40,091 nt of DNA, taken from an uncultured Geobacter sp. (GTDB taxonomy: Bacteria; Desulfobacterota; Desulfuromonadia; Geobacterales; Geobacteraceae). The position numbers and the translations under genes were made by a program. Location of the stretch: assembly GCA_937886325.1 (NCBI GenBank), contig CALABV010000099.1:1-40091 (forward strand), in the 5' to 3' direction. Shown here in pieces: positions 1 through 6,968 of this stretch. Numbering within the stretch: position 1 is the stretch's first letter; each line of letters opens with the position of its first letter. Under the pieces are notes generated by a model. It ran no database searches. It had not been told where the DNA came from and saw only the letters and a list, made by a program, of their open reading frames with translations.

Positions 1-46
1 AGATATATCAGTGTGACTGGAGTTCAGACGTGTGCTCTTCCGATCT
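1..46 (+). other. Illumina adapter/index read-through (artefact, not genome)
   Basis: Positions 13-46 match the Illumina TruSeq read-2 adapter exactly as I know it, starting GTGACTGGAGTTCAG and ending GCTCTTCCGATCT. Positions 1-4 (AGAT) fit the end of the P7 primer. Positions 5-12 would then be an 8-base i7 index; that last step is inference. Genomic sequence begins at about position 47. Translation of this stretch gives the familiar contaminant peptide TGVQTCALPI, which should not be annotated as part of a protein. Confidence 0.97.
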
Positions 47-48
47 CC

Positions 49-633
49 GGGCTCGGCCTATCGACGGCATACGGCATTATCCGTCAACACGGCGGCTTTC
101 TCAGTGTCTACAGCGAGCCGGGGGAGGGTTCCACGTTCCGCATCTACCTGCCGATTCTGGAAAGGGAGGCAGGAGAGGAACAAAACCCCACCGAAGAATT
201 CTATCCTCCACCGGGAGTGGAAACGGTATTGCTCGTTGAGGACGAACCGGAAGTGCGGGAGATGACCCGCACGCTTCTCGAGAAGCACGGCTATAAGGTC
301 ATCACCGCCATTGACGGCGATAACGCGCTGGACATATTCGCGGCACACGAGGAAGAGGTGGATCTCCTGATACTGGACGTGATCATGCCGAAGAGAAACG
401 GCAAGGAATTGTTCGACATAATCAGAAGGATCAAGGGCGACATAAAAACCATCTTCATCAGCGGATACACCGCCGATATCGTTGAACAAAAAGGGATACC
501 GGAAAACTGTCACCTTGTATCGAAGCCGTTTTCTCCCCACGCCTTTCTGTGGAAAGTCAGGAATGTTCTTGATGAAGGCAACAAACCTGTACCAGACTCA
601 CTCCCCGGACATAGTATGATGGCGAGTTACTAG
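49..633 (+). CDS. Hybrid sensor histidine kinase, C-terminal fragment (HATPase end plus receiver domain)
   Basis: This is the 3' part of a two-component hybrid kinase whose 5' end is missing because the contig begins in adapter sequence. The first genomic residues, GLGLSTAYGIIRQHGG, are the G2 box and following helix of a HATPase_c domain, ending near RIYLPIL. After a short linker comes a complete receiver domain. Its acidic pocket is VEDEP, its phosphoacceptor Asp is the codon at 376-378 in ILDVIMP, and its conserved Lys is at 523-525 in SKPFSP. A receiver joined C-terminally to a kinase is typical of hybrid kinases that autophosphorylate and pass phosphate to their own receiver. The input domains cannot be seen, so the signal is unknown. 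The apparent ATG at 13 lies in adapter and is not a start. Confidence 0.9.
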   Translation, partial: GLGLSTAYGIIRQHGGFLSVYSEPGEGSTFRIYLPILEREAGEEQNPTEEFYPPPGVETVLLVEDEPEVREMTRTLLEKHGYKVITAIDGDNALDIFAAHEEEVDLLILDVIMPKRNGKELFDIIRRIKGDIKTIFISGYTADIVEQKGIPENCHLVSKPFSPHAFLWKVRNVLDEGNKPVPDSLPGHSMMASY

Positions 634-648
634 CGCGCGATAGTACGA

Positions 649-685
649 CCCCTGCTGAACAATGTTTTCAGCAGGGGTTTTTTTT
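649..685 (+). terminator. Rho-independent terminator of the hybrid kinase gene
   Basis: Perfect 11-bp inverted repeat CCCCTGCTGAA (649-659) and TTCAGCAGGGG (667-677) with a 7-base loop, followed by eight T residues (678-685). It lies 15 bases after the kinase stop codon. Confidence 0.93.
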
Positions 686-856
686 GTTGTGAATTCGTGA
701 TAATAGGAAGACTCATGTACGGCTGACTGCACACGCCGAGGATGCCATGGGGTCTGCGTTTGCGGATTTTGCCACAATCTGAATGCGGTTCCCGGCGGTT
801 GGACATGGCGTCCGGAACGTCGGCGCCCTCAAATCTGAAAAGTAAGGCATATTTCC

Positions 857-2308
857 ATGAAAGCGATGCTTCTCTCCCCGACGTCGGTCGTATTATTCGC
901 CCTCAGCCTCACGGCCTGCGCAGCTGTCGGACCGGATTATGTGCAGCCGACGCCGGACGTGCCCGCGTCCTGGAATCGGATCGAGAGGACAGCAATCCCA
1001 CAAACGTCGGGCGATGCCGTCGGCGATCTCAGCAGCTGGTGGCGTACCCTGAACGATCCGTTGCTGTCCGAACTGGTCGAAGAAGCCTTGCGGGGAAGTC
1101 CGGATCTGCGCAGCGCCAGGGCAAAGGTGCGCGAGGCTCGCGCCCGCCGAGTGGTTGCCGCGGCCGGGTTTTTCCCGGACGTGACTGCGTCAGGCGGTTA
1201 CAGGCGCAGTCGTTCCAGCGAGGATACCGGCAGCGGGGAAACGCGTGAACTGTTCAGCGCCGGTTTTGACGCCGGTTGGGAACTCGACGTGTTCGGCGGC
1301 GTACGCCGCGGTGTCGAAGCGGCGGAGGCCGACCTGTCGTCGTCCGAGGCGAGCCTGCAGGACACCCGTGTCACGCTGGTGGCCGAAACAGCGCGGAACT
1401 ACGTGGAGGTTCGCACCCAGCAGATCCTGCTCCGCATCGCCCGCGACAATCTCGCCAGCCAGTCGGAAACCCTGCAGTTGACCTCCTGGCGGGCCCAGGC
1501 CGGGCTCGTCAGCAGCCAGGATGTGGAACAGGCCCGCACCAGCCGTGAGCAGACCCGGGCGCTGATTCCCATACTAGAGATCAACCTGGCAGAGGCGGAG
1601 CACCGCCTGGATATCCTTCTGGGTAAGACGCCTGGAACGCTGCATGACCGTCTTGCAGAGGGCAGCGGACTGCCGGCCGTTCCGGAAAAAATCGCCATCG
1701 GCATCCCCGCCGACACCCTGCGCAGGCGAGCGGACATACGGTCCGCCGAACGGAAGCTGGCCGCGGAAACCGCCCGCGTAGGAATCGCCGAGGCTGCGCG
1801 GTATCCGAGCTTCACGCTCTCGGGTTCCATCGGCCTGGAAGCGCTGACCCTGAGCGCCCTCGGCAACAGCGGCTCCGCGACGTACTCCCTGCTTGCCGGC
1901 ATTACCGCGCCCATTTTCAACGCCGGACGCCTGCGCAGCCAGGTGGAGATTCAGGATGCGGTACGCGAACAGGCTCTGGTGAACTATGAAAAGACGGTGC
2001 TCGGCGCGTTGCAGGACGTGGAAAACGCACTGGTCGCCCTGGCCCGCACCAACGAACGAGGCGAGGCACTGGAGAAGGCGGCTGCGGCGGCGCGCACGGC
2101 GGAACAGCTGGCGCGTCATCGCTACAGCTCAGGTCTCATCGATTTTCAGTCCGTGCTCGACACCCAGCGCACCGTGCTGACCGTCGAGGAGAGCTTCGCC
2201 TCCAACCGCTCCGACGGCGTTCTCGCTCTCATCAGTTTATATAAGGCCCTGGGCGGCGGCTGGTCTTCATCGACGGAAACCGCTCCGGCCGGCAAGGATA
2301 CTCCATGA
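857..2308 (+). CDS. Outer-membrane efflux lipoprotein, TolC/OprM (NodT) family
   Basis: Predicted outer-membrane channel of a tripartite efflux pump (483 aa). The N-terminus is a lipoprotein signal with lipobox LTAC, so Cys21 would be lipidated. The following residues, AAVGPDYVQPTPDVPASW, are the classic start of mature NodT/OprM-type channels. Two repeated OEP halves rich in Ala, Arg and Glu coiled-coil helices follow. The motif PADTLRRRADIRSAERKLAAETARVGIAEAARYP marks the second half; it is quoted only in part as ADTLRRRADIRSAE and RVGIAEAARYPSF. Length fits the family (about 450-500 aa). It overlaps the adaptor gene by 4 bases (ATGA), so the two are probably translationally coupled. It probably exports through the MacAB-like proteins encoded next; the substrate is unknown. 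An alternative start is Met4. Confidence 0.9.
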   Translation: MKAMLLSPTSVVLFALSLTACAAVGPDYVQPTPDVPASWNRIERTAIPQTSGDAVGDLSSWWRTLNDPLLSELVEEALRGSPDLRSARAKVREARARRVVAAAGFFPDVTASGGYRRSRSSEDTGSGETRELFSAGFDAGWELDVFGGVRRGVEAAEADLSSSEASLQDTRVTLVAETARNYVEVRTQQILLRIARDNLASQSETLQLTSWRAQAGLVSSQDVEQARTSREQTRALIPILEINLAEAEHRLDILLGKTPGTLHDRLAEGSGLPAVPEKIAIGIPADTLRRRADIRSAERKLAAETARVGIAEAARYPSFTLSGSIGLEALTLSALGNSGSATYSLLAGITAPIFNAGRLRSQVEIQDAVREQALVNYEKTVLGALQDVENALVALARTNERGEALEKAAAAARTAEQLARHRYSSGLIDFQSVLDTQRTVLTVEESFASNRSDGVLALISLYKALGGGWSSSTETAPAGKDTP

Positions 2309-3600
2309 ACGATTCCACCACTCCAACGGAAGACCGGGGCGCCGCCCTGAAACAACTCCTCGAAAAAAAATCGGCCGGGCTGCTCTCGCGGCGTTGGCTG
2401 TGGATTGCCTGCGCCGTGCTGGTCATTATCGCAGCCGGGCTGCTGATTCTCCGTTCCGGAGACAAGTCGGATGTACCACGCTACGCGACCGAGCCGGTCG
2501 AGGTGGGCACGCTGCTGGTCAAGGTTTCCGCCACCGGAAAACTGCAGCCCACCAACCAGGTTGATGTGGGGAGCGAGCTGTCGGGCATCGTCGACCAGGT
2601 GTACGTGGACGTCAACGACCATGTGAAAAAGGGGCAGCTACTGGCCCGCCTCGACCTGTCAAAGCTTCGGGACGCGGTGGCCAAGTCGCGGGCAAGTCTC
2701 GCCGCGGCCGAGGCTCAGGTGCTCCAGGCCAGGGCCACGGTGGCGGAAACACGCGCCACCCTGTCGCGCTACCGCCAGGTTTCCCAGCTCTCCGGCGGCA
2801 AGGTGCCGTCCAAGAGCGAAATGGACATTGCCGAGGCAAACCTGAAACGGGCCGAGGCCAATGACGCCGGCGCCCGAGCCGGCGTCACACAGGCCCGGGC
2901 CGCCCTTCAGTCAAACGAAACCGACCTGACCAAGGCCAGTATACGCTCACCAATCAACGGCGTGGTGTTGAGGCGACAGGTCGAGCCCGGACAGACGGTA
3001 GCCGCCTCCTTCCAGGCGCCGGTCCTGTTCACCCTGGCAGAGGACCTCTCAAAGATGGAGTTGCAGGTGGACGTGGACGAGGCGGACGTAGGCCAGGTAA
3101 AGAAGGGCCAGAAGGCCGTCTTCAGCGTCGACGCCTGGCCAGGCCGCCGGTATGCCGCCGTGATCACGCGGGTTGGGTACGGCTCCCAGGAAAAGGACGG
3201 CGTTGTTTCTTACCTGACCGTGCTCGAGGTGGGTAACGACGACCTCTCCTTACGCCCCGGCATGACCGGCACCGCGGAGATTACCACCCTGACGCGCGAG
3301 AACGCGCTCCTGGCGCCGAACGCGGCGCTGCGCTTCACCCCGCCGGAGACAGACGCGGCAAAGAAGAAAACGGGAGGGAGCGTGGTGGGCGCTCTGATGC
3401 CCAGGCCTCCGAGACAGGCGCCAAAAGTGAAGTCTACGAACGGCAAGGGCGCGCCGCGGGTGTGGGTGCTGCGTGACGGCCAACCCGCGCCGGTGGAAGT
3501 TAAAACCGGCGCAACCAACGGCAGGATGACCGAGATCGTGGGCGGTCCCCTCAAGGCCGGGACCCAGGTGATCACCGAATCGCTTGGTGGCTCGTCATGA
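2305..3600 (+). CDS. macA: Periplasmic adaptor protein, MacA/HlyD family
   Basis: Membrane-fusion subunit of an ABC efflux pump (431 aa). An N-terminal transmembrane anchor spans about residues 31-49 (WLWIACAVLVIIAAGLL). It is followed by a biotinyl-lipoyl-like half (VGSELSGIVDQVYVDVNDHVKKGQLL), a long Ala/Glu/Arg-rich coiled-coil hairpin (about 110-205) and the second lipoyl half with IRSPINGVVLRRQVEPGQTV. The beta-barrel and membrane-proximal domains close the protein. A basic, Pro/Lys-rich stretch at about 350-380 (AAKKKTGGSVVGALMPRPP) interrupts the C-terminal part. The gene overlaps both neighbours by 4 bases. In this family the adaptor links the inner-membrane ABC transporter to the TolC-like channel. 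The symbol is by family resemblance; MacA-like adaptors serve different substrates such as macrolides, peptides or lipids. Confidence 0.88.
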   Translation: MNDSTTPTEDRGAALKQLLEKKSAGLLSRRWLWIACAVLVIIAAGLLILRSGDKSDVPRYATEPVEVGTLLVKVSATGKLQPTNQVDVGSELSGIVDQVYVDVNDHVKKGQLLARLDLSKLRDAVAKSRASLAAAEAQVLQARATVAETRATLSRYRQVSQLSGGKVPSKSEMDIAEANLKRAEANDAGARAGVTQARAALQSNETDLTKASIRSPINGVVLRRQVEPGQTVAASFQAPVLFTLAEDLSKMELQVDVDEADVGQVKKGQKAVFSVDAWPGRRYAAVITRVGYGSQEKDGVVSYLTVLEVGNDDLSLRPGMTGTAEITTLTRENALLAPNAALRFTPPETDAAKKKTGGSVVGALMPRPPRQAPKVKSTNGKGAPRVWVLRDGQPAPVEVKTGATNGRMTEIVGGPLKAGTQVITESLGGSS

Positions 3601-4301
3601 GCGACGAGACCCTTATCAGGCTGTCCGGCATAACCAAGACCTACGGCAGCGGCCAGGCCGCCTTCCAGGCCCTGAAAGGGATCGATCTCGCAATTCAATC
3701 CGGCGACTTCGTGGCTATCATGGGCCACAGCGGATCCGGGAAATCCACGACCATGAACATCCTCGGCTGTCTCGATACCCCCACCAGCGGCAGCTACCGT
3801 TTCCTGGGAGCGCATGTGGAGCAGATGTCGCGCAACCAGCGCGCGCTGCTGCGGCGCAACTACCTTGGCTTCATCTTCCAGGGCTTCAACCTGCTTTCGC
3901 GGACCACCGCCCTGGAAAACGTCGAACTGCCGCTCATCTACCGAGGTGAGCCCGTCGCGGTACGTCACCAGATGGCGCGCTCCGCATTGGAGCAGGTAGG
4001 CCTCCGGGACTGGGAAAACCATACACCGGCGGAACTGTCCGGAGGCCAGCAGCAGAGGGTGGCCATCGCCCGCGCCATCGTCACCAGGCCCGTAGTGCTG
4101 CTGGCGGACGAGCCAACCGGAAACCTGGACACCCGCACCAGCCGGGAAATCATGGAACTGATATCCACCTTCAACCGCGAACACGGCATTACCGTGCTCA
4201 TGGTCACCCACGAGCCGGACATGGCGGCCTATGCCGGACGCGTCATCCGCTTCGTGGATGGCAGAGTGGAGAACGACAGCCGCAACGGGGAGGCGTCCTG
4301 A
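3597..4301 (+). CDS. ABC transporter ATP-binding protein, MacB/LolD type
   Basis: Nucleotide-binding subunit (234 aa) of the MacAB-like pump. Walker A is GHSGSGKST (about 43-51), the Q-loop lies in FIFQGFNLL (about 92-100), the ABC signature is LSGGQQQR (147-154) and Walker B is VVLLADEPTGNLD (catalytic Glu172). The H-loop is in MVTHEPDMA. These match the LolD/MacB/FtsE-type subfamily of type VII ABC systems, which drive the extracytoplasmic part of the pump rather than move substrate through the membrane. In E. coli the same domain is fused to the permease as one MacB chain; here it is a separate gene that starts in the ATGA overlap with the adaptor and ends at the first base of the permease start codon. 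Confidence 0.93.
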   Translation: MSDETLIRLSGITKTYGSGQAAFQALKGIDLAIQSGDFVAIMGHSGSGKSTTMNILGCLDTPTSGSYRFLGAHVEQMSRNQRALLRRNYLGFIFQGFNLLSRTTALENVELPLIYRGEPVAVRHQMARSALEQVGLRDWENHTPAELSGGQQQRVAIARAIVTRPVVLLADEPTGNLDTRTSREIMELISTFNREHGITVLMVTHEPDMAAYAGRVIRFVDGRVENDSRNGEAS

Positions 4302-5503
4302 TGCTCTGGAACACGCTGCTTCTGGCACTGCGCGCCATCCGGCGCAACCTGATGCGCTCCTTCCTCACGGTTCTCGGCATCGTCATCGGCGTCGCAGCCG
4401 TCATCACCATGGTCACCCTCGGCAACGGCGCCACCAAGTCCGTTTCCGACCAGATATCCAGCATGGGGAGCAACATGCTGATAGTGATCCCCGGCCAGCG
4501 TTTCGGGCCCGGCTCCGAGGGGGCGCCCAGCTTCAAGAGCGCCGACGTGGACGCCGTCCGCAACCAGATTACCGCCGTGGAACGGGTCGCGCCCATGGTC
4601 AACAAAACGGTGACCGCCGTATACCAGGCAAAGAACTGGTCGACAGTTGTCTACGGGACAAGCAATGACTACTTTCAGGCGGGAAACTGGAAACTTGCGG
4701 GCGGTCGCACCTTTAATGAGACCGAGGAAAGGGCGGGCAAGGCGGTATGCGTTATCGGCGAGACGGTGCGCAACAAGCTGTTCGGCCGACAGAACCCTGT
4801 TGGGAGCGAGATCCGTATCAAACAGTTCGCCTGCGAAGTGGTCGGCCTACTCAAATCCAAGGGCCAGTCAGCGATGGGCCAGGACCAGGATGACATCGTG
4901 GTGATGCCTCTGCGTACTGTCCAACGCCGCCTCACGGGCAGCCAGGACATCAACAGGCTGACCGTATCGGTGAAAAACAGCTCTTCCATTGATGCGGCAA
5001 AGAAACAGCTTACCCTGCTGATGCGTGAGCGGAGAAAGATAAGCGACAACGAGGAAGACGACTTCCGGGTCATGGACACCCGCCAGATCGCCGAAACCCT
5101 CACCAGCACCACGAAAATCCTGACCGCCCTCCTGGGCGCAGTCGCCGCGGTGAGCCTTCTGGTGGGCGGCATCGGCATCATGAACATCATGCTGGTATCG
5201 GTGACGGAGCGTACCCGCGAGATCGGTATCCGCCTCGCCATCGGCGCCCTGGAACGGGAAGTGCTGCTGCAGTTCCTCATCGAGGCGGTGGTCCTGTCCA
5301 GCCTCGGCGGGATGGTCGGCATCGCGCTCGCGACCGGCGCTTCCATCATCCTGGCACGGCTGATGAATATACCCTACCTCTTCGACCTCGGCATAAACCT
5401 CCTCTCCTTCCTTTTTTCCGCGGCCATCGGAGTTATTTTCGGATTTTTCCCTGCTCGACGGGCTGCCGGACTCAATCCCATCGATGCTCTACGGCACGAG
5501 TGA
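4301..5503 (+). CDS. ABC transporter permease, MacB/FtsX type
   Basis: Four-helix inner-membrane permease (400 aa) of the MacAB-like pump. TM1 is at about residues 18-40 (RSFLTVLGIVIGVAAVITMV). A large periplasmic MacB_PCD-type domain spans about 41-265. TM2 (about 270-297), TM3 (about 323-352) and TM4 (about 366-385) form the FtsX domain. Diagnostic motifs are GGIGIMNIMLVSVTERTREIGIR and the terminal ARRAAGLNPIDALRHE, given here in part as MNIMLVSVTERTREIGIR and NPIDALRHE. It follows the ATPase with a TGATG junction. Together with the lipoprotein channel and adaptor it completes a mechanotransmission-type tripartite exporter. No terminator is evident directly after it. Confidence 0.92.
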   Translation: MLWNTLLLALRAIRRNLMRSFLTVLGIVIGVAAVITMVTLGNGATKSVSDQISSMGSNMLIVIPGQRFGPGSEGAPSFKSADVDAVRNQITAVERVAPMVNKTVTAVYQAKNWSTVVYGTSNDYFQAGNWKLAGGRTFNETEERAGKAVCVIGETVRNKLFGRQNPVGSEIRIKQFACEVVGLLKSKGQSAMGQDQDDIVVMPLRTVQRRLTGSQDINRLTVSVKNSSSIDAAKKQLTLLMRERRKISDNEEDDFRVMDTRQIAETLTSTTKILTALLGAVAAVSLLVGGIGIMNIMLVSVTERTREIGIRLAIGALEREVLLQFLIEAVVLSSLGGMVGIALATGASIILARLMNIPYLFDLGINLLSFLFSAAIGVIFGFFPARRAAGLNPIDALRHE

Positions 5504-5543
5504 GCGTAAACTGAATGGCTGAAATTTGCTGAATTGAATTGGA

Positions 5544-5756
5544 TCAGTAGACGAATTTCAGGAAGATGCCGCCCGACTCCTGGAGCGGGCCGAGGGGATT
5601 GGTCTGTTGACGGTATTCCTCAATATGGGGGTTGCCGCTCCAGACCTTGTAGACAACCAGGGTATCCACAACGACGAACAGCGCTTTGAATCTCCAACCG
5701 GTTTCTTTTGTGCGGTACCGTAACCCGCTATGTTCGTTATTTGCACAAAAAATCAA
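5544..5756 (-). pseudogene. Possible 3' remnant of an outer-membrane beta-barrel protein gene
   Basis: The 322-base stretch 5504-5825 holds this fragment and the promoter of the next gene. The 70-codon reading frame is not one I recognise. From about position 5705 down to the stop it shows the GC-rich third positions of neighbouring real genes, whereas its first codons are AT-rich, so only the last 50 or so residues look coding. The end, SGGIFLKFVY, alternates hydrophobic residues and finishes on an aromatic residue. That is the C-terminal signature used by the Bam machinery for beta-barrel proteins. I infer a decayed gene that has lost its 5' part. It could also be a short real gene of unknown function or chance. 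Confidence 0.3.
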
Positions 5757-5769
5757 GTCATGGTATGTT
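5741..5769 (+). promoter_or_regulatory. Candidate sigma-70 promoter for the binding lipoprotein/sensor kinase pair
   Basis: TTGCAC (5741-5746), 17-base spacer, TATGTT (5764-5769), with an extended -10 TG at 5761-5762. This would give a leader of about 50 bases before the start at 5826. Read by eye only. Confidence 0.45.
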
Positions 5770-5825
5770 TTCTAATGAGACTGACGGCACATTGAGCAGG
5801 CCAATATCCTTTTCTCACAAGGGAC

Positions 5826-6962
5826 ATGAAAGGGTTCAAAAACATGTTTCATCGTGCACGGATGCAGGTACCGCTTCTGTTAATCAGCTGTTTCGTCCTT
5901 CTCCTGATCGGGTGTGAACGGGAACCGATCCGTATCGGGTTTGTGGGCGGCATGTCGGGTCGTGTGGCGGACCTGGGGGTCGGCGGCAGAAACGGCGCCC
6001 TGCTCGCCGTTGAGGAAAGAAACGCCCACGGCGGAATCAACGGCCGGCCCGTTGAGCTTATCATTCGCGATGATGAGCAGAATACAGAGACCGCGGGAAA
6101 AGTTACCCGCGAACTCATCCAGCAGAAGGTGGAGGTGATCATCGGACCAATGACCAGCAGCATGGCGCTTGCCGTTGTCCCCATCATCAACAAGGCGCGG
6201 ATGGTCATGGTCAGCCCCACAGTGACAACCACGGAGCTTTCCGGTCTGGATGATTATTTTCTGCGGGTCCTGCCGGACACTTCCACCTACGCTCCCAAGA
6301 GTGCGCATTTCCATTTCGAAAGATCCGGACTGCGTCGGGCCGCCGTCATTTACGACACGGGCAACAGTTCCTACACGGTGAGCTGGTTGACCGGTTTCAG
6401 GAAAGCCTTTGAGCGCCTCGGCGGCCGCGTTGTCACGGTCAACTCCTTCAAATCCGGTGAAAGTGTCGGTTTCTCGCCCATCGTGCGCGACCTGCTGCGA
6501 CACAAACCGGATCTTGTCGTTCTCGTGTGCAGCGCCGTAGATGCGTCATTGCTCTGCCAGCAGGTCCGCAAGCTGGATCGCCGAGTTACCATCTCCGTTT
6601 CCGAATGGGGATCCACGGAACGGTTCATCGAGCTGGGGGGGGCGGCCGTGGAAGGAGTCTTCTTCGCGCAGTTTCTAGACCACGGCAGCATGTCGCCGCG
6701 CTACCGGAACTTCCTGACTTTTTACCGGAAACGCTTCGGCCAGGATCCCGGCTTCTCCGGGCTGGCAGGATATGATGCCGCAACGGTCGTGATGGATGCC
6801 TTGGCCGCACGCAAAAAGGGAACTCCGCTGAAGGAAGCGATCCTCGCAGCAGGCGCCTATGAGGGAATACAGAGGAAAATTGTCCTGAATCGTTTCGGAG
6901 ACACAGAGAGCACGACATACATAACAATGGTAAGGGGCGGGCGCTTTGTTACAATCGAGTAA
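5826..6962 (+). CDS. Periplasmic-binding lipoprotein, branched-chain amino acid (LivJ/LivK) type
   Basis: Secreted solute-binding protein (378 aa) of the type I periplasmic-binding fold (Peripla_BP_6 family). The N-terminus has a basic region, a hydrophobic core LLLISCFVLLL and lipobox LIGC, so Cys30 should be lipidated. The residue after it is Glu, which under the E. coli Lol rule does not retain the protein in the inner membrane. The mature part begins IRIGFVGGMSGRVADLG, then GRNGALLAVEERNAHGGING, both typical of LivJ-like proteins. AVVPIINKARMVMVSPT and GYDAATVVMDAL are further family motifs. No ABC permease or ATPase lies nearby. Instead a sensor kinase starts 6 bases downstream, so this protein probably feeds a ligand signal rather than uptake (inference). 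The start is supported by an AAGGGA ribosome-binding site. Confidence 0.85.
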   Translation: MKGFKNMFHRARMQVPLLLISCFVLLLIGCEREPIRIGFVGGMSGRVADLGVGGRNGALLAVEERNAHGGINGRPVELIIRDDEQNTETAGKVTRELIQQKVEVIIGPMTSSMALAVVPIINKARMVMVSPTVTTTELSGLDDYFLRVLPDTSTYAPKSAHFHFERSGLRRAAVIYDTGNSSYTVSWLTGFRKAFERLGGRVVTVNSFKSGESVGFSPIVRDLLRHKPDLVVLVCSAVDASLLCQQVRKLDRRVTISVSEWGSTERFIELGGAAVEGVFFAQFLDHGSMSPRYRNFLTFYRKRFGQDPGFSGLAGYDAATVVMDALAARKKGTPLKEAILAAGAYEGIQRKIVLNRFGDTESTTYITMVRGGRFVTIE

Positions 6963-6968
6963 TCAACC

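Noticed and set aside
742..1248. 168-codon plus-strand frame beginning before the efflux channel gene
   Set aside because: Overlaps most of the signal peptide and first third of the lipoprotein gene in another frame; composition is shadow-like.
3210..4328. 372-codon minus-strand open frame
   Set aside because: Lies antisense to the adaptor and ATPase genes, which have full family motifs and overlapping starts and stops.
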